Shown: piece by piece, positions 1 through 7,393 of the stretch | Layout of the letters: every line of letters starts with the position of its first letter | Numbering within the stretch: position 1 is the first letter of the stretch | NCBI GenBank assembly: GCA_963825425.1 | Contig: CAWGTF010000010.1 | Span: 944,139-1,008,138, forward strand | DNA length: 64,000 nucleotides | From: PALSA-607 sp963825425 | GTDB taxonomy: Bacteria; Actinomycetota; Actinomycetes; Acidothermales; Acidothermaceae | Direction: 5' to 3' | Notes under the pieces: generated by a model | The model's database searches: none | Told to the model about the DNA's origin: nothing | What the model saw: the letters and a program-made list of their open reading frames with translations, nothing else | Program-made: the position numbers and the translations under genes

Positions 1-207
1 GTCGCCTTCGTCGACAAGAACTTCGATGCGGACCTTGGGTACGAGATCGACTTCGTACTCCGCGCCGCGATACACCTCGGTGTGACCACGCTGGCGACCA
101 TATCCATTTGCTTCGCTGACCGTCATGCCAGTCACACCGAAGGTCTCCAGTGCAGCCTTGACGTCGTCCAGCTTGAACGGCTTGACGATCGCGGTAATCA
201 ACTTCAT
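1..207 (-). CDS. glnB: Nitrogen regulatory P-II protein (GlnB/GlnK), partial at left edge
   Basis: Small trimeric signal protein that senses 2-oxoglutarate and ATP/ADP and gates the AmtB ammonium channel. The first 69 residues are present (the family is about 112); the rest lies beyond the window. The N-terminus begins MKLITAIVKPFKLDDVKAAL, classic P-II. The T-loop carries Tyr51 inside RGAEYEVD, the residue known to be uridylylated in proteobacteria and adenylylated in actinobacterial GlnK. Its ATG overlaps the amtB stop by four bases (ATGA), so it is translationally coupled as the second gene of an amtB-glnB operon. This operon position suggests the GlnK role rather than a stand-alone GlnB. 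Confidence 0.95.
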   Translation of the reverse strand, partial: MKLITAIVKPFKLDDVKAALETFGVTGMTVSEANGYGRQRGHTEVYRGAEYEVDLVPKVRIEVLVDEGD

Positions 208-1511
208 GTGCTCACCTTCTCACTCGTTGCCGCTGGCAGGTGTACGGACGTGTGCGATGAACCAGATCCCGATGAACCAACAGTGTCGTACGCAGACTCG
301 GCGTGCAGGTTGATGTCGAGACCCTCAAGTTCGACGTCGCGCGACACCCGCAGACCCATGGTCTTGTCGATGACCAGAGCGATCACCAGCGTGACGATGA
401 AGTCGTAGACGATGACCGAGCCGACCCCGAGCGCTTGTCGACCCAGCTGGGTAAATCCGCCGCCGTTGAACAGACCGTTGTTTCCGCCGATCGTCGCGTC
501 GCCGATGAGGCCGATCGACAGGGCACCGACGATGCCACCGACGACGTGGACTGCGAAGACGTCGAGCGAGTCGTCGACCCGAGCCTTGAACTTGAGGCCG
601 ACGGCGAGCGCGCAGACTGCTCCAGCGACGACGCCGAGCCCGATCGCACCGATCGGGGTGATGAATCCACAGGCCGGCGTGATGGCGACGAGACCGGCCA
701 CGAGGCCCGATGCGGCGCCAAGCGTTGTCGAGTGCCCGTCTCGGATCTTCTCCACGACGAGCCAGCCGAGCATCGCGGCGGCAGTCGCCACGACCGAGTT
801 GATGAGCGCCCATCCGGCGACCGGGTCGGCGGCCAACTCACTGCCGGCGTTGAAGCCGATCCAGCCGAACCAGAGCAGTCCCGCGCCGAGCAGCACGAAG
901 GGCACGTTGTGCGGCCGCATCCGCTCAGTGGGCCAACCAAGTCGCTTCCCGAGGACGAGTGTCAGCGCGATACCTGCGACACCCGCGTTGATGTGCACGA
1001 CGGTGCCGCCCGCGAAGTCCTCCACGTGGTGTTGCGCCAACCAGCCGCCGCCCCACACCCAGTGGGCGATCGGTGCGTAGACGCAGATCGACCACGCGGT
1101 GACGAAGACAACGAAGGGGGCGAACTTCAGCCGGTCAGCGACCGCGCCGGTGATCAGTGCGGCAGTGATGATCGCGAAAGTGATCTGGAACGTCGCGATG
1201 ACCGTAGTCGGCACACCGTCGCCAGACGCCCACATGTCGGCGCCGTGATGCATGCCGACGAATGTCGACGCGCTACCGATGAAGCCGCCGAGCTTGTCCG
1301 TACCGAATGCCAGGCTGAAGAGGTCAAGCACCCACAGCACACTCACGATGCCCATACACACGAAGTTCTGCATCAAGATCGCGAGCACGTTCTTTGAGCG
1401 GACCATGCCTCCGTAGAAGAAGGCGAGGCCAGGGGTCATCAGTAGCACCAGGGCAGTGGCGGCGAGCATCCACGCGGTATTGCCCCAGTTAAGACCGGTC
1501 TTGGGGTCCAT
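204..1511 (-). CDS. amtB: Ammonium transporter AmtB
   Basis: Polytopic membrane channel for ammonium/ammonia, 435 residues, typical for the family. The ATG giving MDPKTGLNWGNTAWMLAATA is chosen: the longer reading frame upstream adds a basic, non-membrane stretch unlike Amt proteins. Family motifs are visible: FFYGGMVRSKNVL after the first membrane segment, the first pore histidine in VVHINAGVAGIA and the second in DVFAVHVVGGIVG. The C-terminal tail after the last membrane segment is short and polar and should be the P-II docking site. The gene overlaps glnB by four bases. An apparent GlnR-type box lies about 140 bases upstream of the start, fitting nitrogen-limitation control. Confidence 0.96.
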   Translation of the reverse strand: MDPKTGLNWGNTAWMLAATALVLLMTPGLAFFYGGMVRSKNVLAILMQNFVCMGIVSVLWVLDLFSLAFGTDKLGGFIGSASTFVGMHHGADMWASGDGVPTTVIATFQITFAIITAALITGAVADRLKFAPFVVFVTAWSICVYAPIAHWVWGGGWLAQHHVEDFAGGTVVHINAGVAGIALTLVLGKRLGWPTERMRPHNVPFVLLGAGLLWFGWIGFNAGSELAADPVAGWALINSVVATAAAMLGWLVVEKIRDGHSTTLGAASGLVAGLVAITPACGFITPIGAIGLGVVAGAVCALAVGLKFKARVDDSLDVFAVHVVGGIVGALSIGLIGDATIGGNNGLFNGGGFTQLGRQALGVGSVIVYDFIVTLVIALVIDKTMGLRVSRDVELEGLDINLHAESAYDTVGSSGSGSSHTSVHLPAATSEKVST

Positions 1512-1646
1512 TTCACTCCACTTGTCCGAATGAGTGGTGCGGCGGCATGGACGACTTCGTTGTCGCTCAGTCGGCAGTAAGTTCGCGGACCGCGATTTCC
1601 GGTATGGCACCAGGTCGTTTCACGAGCATGAAATTCGCCGCGACTG

Positions 1647-1662
1647 ATTACGGGCGTGTAAC
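1647..1662 (-). promoter_or_regulatory. Possible GlnR-type box upstream of amtB-glnB
   Basis: Read on the minus strand the site is GTTAC-N6-GTAAT, close to the known actinobacterial GlnR pattern GTnAC-N6-GnAAC. It sits in the short region between the ftsY stop and the amtB start, where nitrogen control is expected. The second half-site departs at its last base, and no neighbouring second box at an 11-base period was found, so this is tentative. Confidence 0.4.
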
Positions 1663-1685
1663 CCCGCAGCTGCGGCTGCCGCGCG

Positions 1686-2826
1686 CTAGGAGCCGAGCAG
1701 TGCGTCGACGAACGCCTCCGGCTCGAACGGCGCCAGATCGTCGGCACCTTCACCTAGTCCGACCAGCTTGACGGGGACGCCGAGTTCGCGCTGGACGGAG
1801 ATGACGATGCCGCCCTTGGCGGTGCCGTCGAGCTTGGTCAGGACGACGCCGGTGATGTCGACGACCTCAGCAAAGACACGAGCCTGCACCAGACCGTTCT
1901 GCCCGGTGGTCGCGTCGAGCACCAGCAGCACCTCATCAACCGGGGTCTGCTTCTCGATCACCCGCTTGACCTTGCCGAGCTCGTCCATCAGGCCCGCTTT
2001 GGTGTGCAGGCGACCGGCCGTGTCGACGAGGACCGTGTCGACGCCGAGCTCGATGCCGGTCTTGACCGCATCGAACGCGACCGATGCCGGGTCGCCGCCC
2101 TCGGGGCCTCGTACGGTCTGCGCGCCAACTCGGCGTCCCCATGTCTCGAGCTGGTCGGCCGCAGCGGCTCTGAACGTGTCGGCGGCGCCGAGCACCACGG
2201 TGCGTCCGTCGGCAACGAGCAGCCTGGCGATCTTGCCGCACGTCGTGGTCTTGCCGGTGCCGTTGACACCGACGACGAGCACGATCGCCGGACCTTCGCC
2301 GGCCGGGCGCTGCGTCGCCAAAGATACGATCGAGGTCGGGATCGACGAGCTCGAGGAGTCCTTCGCGAAGGAAGGCCCGCGCGTCGGCGGCGGACCGGGT
2401 GCCGAGCACCTTCGCCTTGGTCCGCAACGAGTCGACGAGCTCGTTGCTTGCACTCACGCCGACGTCGGCGGTGAGCAAGAGGTCCTCGACCTCCTGCCAC
2501 GTCTCGTCGTCGAGGGTGTCGCGCGACAGCAACGCGAGCAGCCCGCGGCCGAGCGTGGATTCCGACCGCGCGAGCCGCGCGCGCAGCCTGACCAGGCGGC
2601 CCGCGGCAGGTTCGGGGGTTTCGGTGAGGTCAGGTGCGAGCACGCTCTCGTCGACAACCGCTTCGGTCGGGGCCGGCGAGGCCGCGGGCGTTGGTGCCGT
2701 TTTCAGGGACGCCGCGGGCTGACGCGGCGGGGCGATCGATCGCCGACGGCTGCCGCGCACGAAGAACGCGCCGCCCACTGCAGCGAGGACGACGACGGCA
2801 AGAATGATCTCCAGGAGCGGCTGCAC
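1686..2826 (-). CDS. ftsY: Signal recognition particle receptor FtsY (frameshifted)
   Basis: SRP receptor GTPase that docks ribosome-SRP complexes at the membrane. Order along the protein: an N-terminal membrane anchor (LLEIILAVVVLAAVGGAFFV), a Pro/Ala-rich linker, the helical N domain (DDETWQEVEDLLLTADVGVS), then the NG GTPase with GVNGTGKTTTCGKIA (G1), DTAGRL (G3), TKLDGTAKGG (G4) and the closing LVGLGEGADDLAPF. The frame changes by one within the GCCCGGCCGGCG stretch near 2305-2313, between IFGDAAP and AGEGPAIV; both sides are unmistakable FtsY, so an indel error is likely in this essential gene. The lone anchor helix is typical of actinobacterial FtsY. It lies downstream of smc in position but is separated from it by the insert at 2.9-7.4 kb. 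Confidence 0.93.
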
Positions 2827-2938
2827 GGCGCCAAGTCTCCCATTGGCTCCTGGCAGTCGAGCCTGCGGCAGTCTCCGGGCGGACGTTCACCCTGTGGATA
2901 ACCCCGCGGCGGCTACGCAGCGGCCGTACCCTCCGCCG

Positions 2939-3664
2939 GTGGGATATCGCCGGGGGATCCAACTTTCGCTGCGGCTTGGGGCCGTGCCGCTCTGCCGTGT
3001 GGTGCTGGCTGGCCGTGTGGTGCTGGCTGGCTGTGCGGTGCTGGCTGGCTGTGTGGTGCTGGCTGGCTGCTCCACGAGCGTGAGCCATCCGAGCGCGCTC
3101 GGCAGCGCGAGCGAAACTCCCGCCGTTGTGGTGCCGGTCTCCCCGAGTGTTCCGGTGTCGTCGCCCAGCCCTGCAGAGTCGCCGAGCGCTTCCGTCAATG
3201 CAAGCCCAAGCCCAAGCCGGACGCCGACCAGCACCGTCGGCGCGGCACCGGACCCGACATCGGCCGACGTCATTGCGGTGAACGTCCGCGCGACGGCTCG
3301 GGCGTTCATCGACGATTTCAACATCGCGTTGGCGACCGGCGACGTCACAAAGATCGAAGCGCTAACGTCGCCCACCTGCGGATGCCGCCAGCTGGTGAAC
3401 ACCATCAAGGCGCACACCGCGAAAGGTGAGCGGTACGACGGCGTGGCCTTCACCCTCAAGTCGACTGATGTCACATTTCTCGCCGCGGGCGCCAGTGGCG
3501 AGGTCAAGTACTCGATCTCGGCCGGACGGGTCGTCGACTCCGCTGGCAAGGAAGTCAGTTCGTTGAGTCCGACACTCGATGGAGATGCCGACCTCTTCAT
3601 CATCACTGCCAATGGACGATTGATGGTTCAGCAGAGCTATCTCGTTGGTGCGAGCAGCCAGTGA
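2939..3664 (+). CDS. Secreted lipoprotein with iterated lipobox, DUF6318-like
   Basis: Predicted lipoprotein, about 241 residues from the GTG chosen here; this start gives a basic N-terminus (MGYRRGIQLSLRLG) before the hydrophobic stretch, whereas the upstream extension is Pro-rich. The hydrophobic core is built of four hexapeptides of the form VVLAG-R/C, so LAGC appears three times in succession, the last giving CSTSVS. Then comes a Ser/Pro/Thr-rich linker and a globular domain with ARAFIDDFNIALATGDV and SPTCGCRQL, which resembles the actinobacterial DUF6318 lipoproteins (from memory, not searched). The stop abuts the next gene's ATG, suggesting co-expression with the PKD protein. Function unknown. 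Confidence 0.75.
   Translation: MGYRRGIQLSLRLGAVPLCRVVLAGRVVLAGCAVLAGCVVLAGCSTSVSHPSALGSASETPAVVVPVSPSVPVSSPSPAESPSASVNASPSPSRTPTSTVGAAPDPTSADVIAVNVRATARAFIDDFNIALATGDVTKIEALTSPTCGCRQLVNTIKAHTAKGERYDGVAFTLKSTDVTFLAAGASGEVKYSISAGRVVDSAGKEVSSLSPTLDGDADLFIITANGRLMVQQSYLVGASSQ
2996..3067 (+). repeat. Four 18-bp tandem repeats encoding the signal-peptide core
   Basis: Four adjacent copies of an 18-base unit close to CGTGTGGTGCTGGCTGGC; the last two begin with T. Each copy encodes a six-residue hydrophobic block, so copy number can change without a frameshift and would lengthen or shorten the signal peptide core and add or remove lipobox cysteines. Confidence 0.9.
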
Positions 3665-4494
3665 TGCGACGACTCCTTGCCTCTGCAGTCGTGATTCTCG
3701 CGTGCGCCTCGGCGCTGGGAAGCACGAGCGCGATGGCACAACCCACAGGCGGACCGGGGTCAGTCGGCGGCGTTGGCGTCGGCGGCGATGGCGGCAGCGG
3801 CACGGTGAACGGTACCGACAACCAAGCTGGCGATCCCGGAAGCGGTGGCGCCCAGGGCAGTGGCGGTGCGAACAACTGTTTGGGCTGCACGTATCGGTGG
3901 GTCGCAATCTGCGACCCCGCGCTCGCAAACACCGGCTGCGGCGCCAACGCCTGCCCGGCGGGGTTTCTGATGGAGACGCTCATGATCACCGATCCGCGAT
4001 TGCCGGCACCGATCGCCGGGGTGTCGCGGTGCCGATCTCCGAGCGGTGCGACTCCCGCGCAAGTACGGCTCGCGGCCTTCGATCAGTTCTCCCAGCTACT
4101 GACGACTGCGCATCCGAGCCAGCAGCCTGCCGGCGCCGGTGTCGTGAACCTGCCTACTCTGTTCTCGACCAATACACCGGTCGCAGAGGTGTTCAATGAG
4201 ACGTTGCTCGGCGTACAGGTGACGCTCAACGTCGACGCCTCATGGACCTGGGATTTCGGCGATGGCACGACACTGACCAGCACCGATCCCGGCGGTGCGT
4301 ATCCGATTGCATCGTTGAACCACGTGTACCTGCGCGCAGGCACTTACACCGTCACCCTGACGACGAACTGGACGGGCACGTTCTCGATGGCCGGCGGACC
4401 CGCGGCCGTGATCCCGGGAGGTCCGATCCCCCGGCTCAGCACTCCGTTCGCCATCGAGGTTCACGAAGCGCGCAGCGTCCTCGTCACCGGCTGA
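3664..4494 (+). CDS. Secreted PKD-domain protein
   Basis: Exported protein of about 276 residues. MRRLLASAVVILACASALGS followed by TSAMAQ is a Sec signal peptide with a likely AMA-Q cleavage site. A Gly-rich low-complexity stretch follows, then a cysteine-bearing segment (NNCLGCTYRWVAICDPAL, GCGANACPAG) and a C-terminal PKD-like beta-sandwich recognised by WTWDFGDGTTL and HVYLRAGTYTVTL. PKD domains are extracellular binding modules; no catalytic motif is visible. A GTG directly before the ATG could also start it. The ATG shares one base with the preceding lipoprotein's stop, so the two probably form a surface-exposed operon. Substrate or partner unknown. Confidence 0.8.
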   Translation: MRRLLASAVVILACASALGSTSAMAQPTGGPGSVGGVGVGGDGGSGTVNGTDNQAGDPGSGGAQGSGGANNCLGCTYRWVAICDPALANTGCGANACPAGFLMETLMITDPRLPAPIAGVSRCRSPSGATPAQVRLAAFDQFSQLLTTAHPSQQPAGAGVVNLPTLFSTNTPVAEVFNETLLGVQVTLNVDASWTWDFGDGTTLTSTDPGGAYPIASLNHVYLRAGTYTVTLTTNWTGTFSMAGGPAAVIPGGPIPRLSTPFAIEVHEARSVLVTG

Positions 4495-4928
4495 CCAACT
4501 CATTGGTTGGCGGCCGGTCCGGCGTCGCTAGTTCGGCGGGCTCCACCTTCCCCCGTTCGTGCTGGGCAGCACGATCGTGTCGATACTTTCGGCGTGACAG
4601 AGGTCAAGCAGGTGCGGTCTGAGGTGGCCAGCGGTACGGCGCGGCCGAGGGCTGCGGCGGCAGCAGCGGGTTCGCCCCGCAAGAAAGCAACAACCGCATA
4701 GGAATGGAGCACGATCAAGAGCGCTCACGAGCCCGAGTCGCTCGCCGCTCCCGGGTACGGGCCGCATCAGCCGAAGGCCCCTGATCGGCGTACTTGCCTT
4801 TCAGCGCCGCGACCGGATCGGCAGATCTGGTAGTTGGCCACGCTTGTTCAGGGCCTTCGACCCTGGAACACGGCGAGGCAACGCGGTGTCCTTGAGGTGG
4901 CGATACATTCCAGGAAGTAGGTCTCACG
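4495..4928. other. Gene-poor stretch between the PKD protein and cytochrome b genes
   Basis: No convincing full-length gene is seen in these 434 bases. A 35-codon GTG frame inside it is listed separately at low confidence. No strong terminator hairpin with a T-run was found. It presumably holds the promoter of the cytochrome b gene to the right. Confidence 0.6.
4594..4701 (+). CDS. Possible 35-residue basic, Ala-rich peptide
   Basis: A GTG frame reads VTEVKQVRSEVASGTARPRA, then six alanines and a basic end (SPRKKATTA). The composition looks coding-like for a GC-rich actinobacterium, but no clear ribosome binding site or family match is evident. It could be a chance frame. Confidence 0.2.
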   Translation: MTEVKQVRSEVASGTARPRAAAAAAGSPRKKATTA

Positions 4929-5615
4929 GTGAGCGCCACGCGAGGGCCGGTACTTGATCGACGCAGCTCAAGTGAGCCTCCGCCGGATGGTGAATCATGG
5001 ACCCTCCGCTTCGGCCGAACTGAGCGGTTCGCCCATTGGTGGACCGTCGCGATGGTGACTGTGGCCCTCCTTACTGGCCTCGGGATGGGCGACGAGTCCG
5101 GGTCCGGCCCACTGCTGGTCGCGCACATAGCGTCAGTTGTTCTGAGCGGCGCTGGACTTGTTGCGGCGTTTGTCATCGGCGATCGGGATGCCCTGCTCAG
5201 ATCCAGCCGCCGACTGTTCACCCTTGACCGCCGCGACATCGCGTGGCTGCGTGAACACGCGCGGAATCCTGTCGCAGCCTCATCGCGTCACGACTGGGGG
5301 ATGTTCAACACCGGGCAGAAGTTGCTCGCCTGGATGCTCACCGCATCGATGGCAGCGGTCATCGGGACCGGCATTCAGTCCTGGTCGGCGGGTGGCGAGG
5401 GAGGGCTGCATGGAGCAGCCGTAGTCCTGTGTGCTGCCCTCCTGGGAGCGCACATCTTCATGGCGGTCGTTAACCCGTCGACGCGGCCGGCGCTCAACGG
5501 CATGGTGTTCGGACGGGTAAGGCGGTCCTGGGCCGCAAAGCATCACTCAGCGTGGCTAGCCGCAATCGACCGGGCTGATTCGGAAGGCACCAACTTCGAC
5601 AGATCCGAGCACTGA
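4929..5615 (+). CDS. Cytochrome b561 / formate dehydrogenase gamma-like membrane subunit
   Basis: Membrane di-haem b subunit of the FdnI/FdoI type, 228 residues with about four membrane helices. The first helix follows RFGRTERFAHWWTVAMVTVA, placing a haem-ligand His; later FNTGQKLLAWMLTASMAAV and HGAAVVLCAALLGAHIFMAV supply further helices and histidines. The end, STRPALNGMVFGRVRRSW and AAKHHSAW, is typical of formate dehydrogenase gamma relatives. Such subunits pass electrons between a dehydrogenase and the quinone pool. No catalytic molybdo-subunit or iron-sulfur partner is nearby, so it is an orphan here and its partner is unknown. Start is GTG. Confidence 0.8.
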   Translation: MSATRGPVLDRRSSSEPPPDGESWTLRFGRTERFAHWWTVAMVTVALLTGLGMGDESGSGPLLVAHIASVVLSGAGLVAAFVIGDRDALLRSSRRLFTLDRRDIAWLREHARNPVAASSRHDWGMFNTGQKLLAWMLTASMAAVIGTGIQSWSAGGEGGLHGAAVVLCAALLGAHIFMAVVNPSTRPALNGMVFGRVRRSWAAKHHSAWLAAIDRADSEGTNFDRSEH

Positions 5616-5635
5616 CCGCCGCCAAAGTCGGATGG

Positions 5636-5824
5636 TTAGTCGCTGCAGCGATTTGCTTCCCAGGGTATGCCGGGTTCGGTGTCGAGCAGGTCGACCCCGA
5701 TGCCTTTGACGGTCTCGCCGTCGATGAGTCGGACCCGGACCGCGTCAAGAATCAAGCTGTCCGACAACTCACCGCGTTGCAGGTGCGCCCGGATCGCGGT
5801 GATCGCGGCGGTGATGTCGGCCAA
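5636..5824 (-). CDS. Hypothetical 62-residue protein
   Basis: Short frame reading MADITAAITAIRAHLQRGEL and ending DTEPGIPWEANRCSD. It has amphipathic character and no membrane segment, signal peptide or metal motif. It is convergent with the cytochrome b gene, 20 bases apart. The balanced composition argues for real coding but I do not recognise the family. The 280 bases upstream to the MerB-like gene contain no other clear frame. Confidence 0.4.
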   Translation of the reverse strand: MADITAAITAIRAHLQRGELSDSLILDAVRVRLIDGETVKGIGVDLLDTEPGIPWEANRCSD

Positions 5825-6104
5825 GTCACCCGACTTTCGGCAGATCGGTGCGGCTGCTTCGGCTCGGATGACGGAAGTTCGTCATGACAGAGGTCGGCAC
5901 ACCACGCCGTACGTGACCGGCGCGGCCACCTGCGCCAGGCGTCTGCGGGGCATCGGCACCTGAACCGGCGCAGGAGCTGCAAATAGGCTGAGTTCGGTCC
6001 TCATGTTGCGGCCGTACTCATCACCCGGCTAAGCGCGGCTCCGCGGGCCACGATTGAGCCACCCGCGATCGATCGCCGTCGCACCAATACACGAGGATCA
6101 GGTC

Positions 6105-6764
6105 ATGGAACTCGAAGACCTGCGGCTGATGGTCTATCGCTTCTTTGCAACAACCGGTCAGGCGCCGAGCACCGCGACGCTCGCCGCGCAATTCGGAACT
6201 CACGACGCCGAGATCAAGTCGGGGCTCAAAACACTCGCCCGCAACAGGCATCTGGTGCTCGACGGTGACGATCGCATTGTGATGGCGCATCCCTTCGCCT
6301 CCGTCCCGCTCGGGTTCTCGGTCATGGCGACTGCGACTTTGTGGTGGGGCGGCTGCGCATGGGATTCCTTCGCGCTGCCTCACCTTCTGCACGACGCGCA
6401 ACCGATGCTCGTGGCGACCAGATGCCCGGCGTGCGACACGCCACACGCGTGGAACGTCGGACGCGACAAGCCACCCGCGGGCGATCAGTTGGCTCACTTT
6501 CTGGTGCCGGCCGCGCAGATGTGGGACGACGTCGTACACACGTGCAGCAACCAGCGCATCTTTTGTTCGACCACCTGCATCGAATCCTGGCTCGAGCGAG
6601 CAGAGCACTCGCGCGGCTACGTCATGGACCTCGCCACGCTCTGGCGACTCGCACAGCATTGGTATGACGGCCGCCTCGACTACGGATACGTCCGCCGCGA
6701 GCCGGTCGCAGCCGCCGAGTACTTTCGTAGCGCCGGACTCGTCGGCTCATTTTGGGGGCTGTAG
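6105..6764 (+). CDS. Alkylmercury lyase (MerB)-like protein
   Basis: About 219 residues from the chosen ATG (MELEDLRLMVYRFF). An N-terminal winged-helix-like region (residues 1-60) precedes a MerB-type domain starting MAHPFASVPLGFSV. Cys84 and Asp87 in CAWDSFALPHLL match the Cys96/Asp99 pair of plasmid MerB, and Cys147 in DDVVHTCSNQRIFC lies 63 residues later, the same spacing as MerB Cys96-Cys159. Additional cysteines occur at 107, 110, 154 and 158. In MerB the triad breaks carbon-mercury bonds. There is no merA, merR or merT near by, so true organomercurial lyase activity is uncertain; many actinobacterial members may have another role. The next gene follows after two bases. Confidence 0.75.
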   Translation: MELEDLRLMVYRFFATTGQAPSTATLAAQFGTHDAEIKSGLKTLARNRHLVLDGDDRIVMAHPFASVPLGFSVMATATLWWGGCAWDSFALPHLLHDAQPMLVATRCPACDTPHAWNVGRDKPPAGDQLAHFLVPAAQMWDDVVHTCSNQRIFCSTTCIESWLERAEHSRGYVMDLATLWRLAQHWYDGRLDYGYVRREPVAAAEYFRSAGLVGSFWGL

Positions 6765-6766
6765 GC

Positions 6767-7378
6767 ATGAGCACCGCATTCCTTCTGACGTCATTGATCA
6801 TCGTCGCCACACCTGGCACCGGCGTGTTGTACACGATCGCTGCTGGCCTGGCGCGTGGCCGACGGGCGAGTGTCGTGGCTGCCTTCGGTTGCACGCTGGG
6901 GATCGTGCCGCACCTGGCGGCTGCCATCACCGGAACGGCCGCACTGCTGCACGCTAGCGGCGTGGCCTTTGAAACGGTCAAGATCCTGGGTGTTGCCTAC
7001 CTGCTGTACATGGCATGGTCGACATGGCGAGACAAAGGAATCCTCACCATCAGCGAACAGGACGAGCCGAAATCAGCGTTGCGCGTGGTTCGTTCTGCGG
7101 TACTCGTCAACCTGCTCAACCCGAAGCTGACGATCTTCTTCTTCGCGTTCTTGCCACAATTCGTGCCCAACGACAGTTCGAACACGGTCCCCACCATGCT
7201 GATGCTGAGTGCGATCTTCATGGCGATGACCTTCATCGTGTTCGCCGTGTATGGGATGTTCGCCGCCGGTGCACGGGAGCACCTGATTGCCCGCCCGCAC
7301 ATCATCAAGCGCATTCGACGGGTGTTCGCCGTCTCCTTCGTGGCCCTCGGAGCGAAGCTCGCGACGGAGTCTCGCTGA
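6767..7378 (+). CDS. LysE/RhtB-family exporter
   Basis: Inner-membrane exporter of the amino-acid and small-metabolite LysE superfamily, 203 residues, about six membrane helices. Visible family features are LIIVATPGTGVLYTIAAGLA in the first helix, GVAYLLYMAWSTWRDKG, the conserved NLLNPKLTIFFFAFLPQF loop-helix and the final helix after RIRRVFAVSFV. The ATG is two bases after the MerB-like stop, so the two genes are probably co-transcribed. Substrate cannot be predicted. Confidence 0.88.
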   Translation: MSTAFLLTSLIIVATPGTGVLYTIAAGLARGRRASVVAAFGCTLGIVPHLAAAITGTAALLHASGVAFETVKILGVAYLLYMAWSTWRDKGILTISEQDEPKSALRVVRSAVLVNLLNPKLTIFFFAFLPQFVPNDSSNTVPTMLMLSAIFMAMTFIVFAVYGMFAAGAREHLIARPHIIKRIRRVFAVSFVALGAKLATESR

Positions 7379-7393
7379 GCAACACGATCGCGA

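Noticed and set aside
303..1397. Long plus-strand frame of 364 codons opposite amtB
   Set aside because: Arg/Asp-rich shadow of the AmtB gene caused by high GC third positions; no family features.
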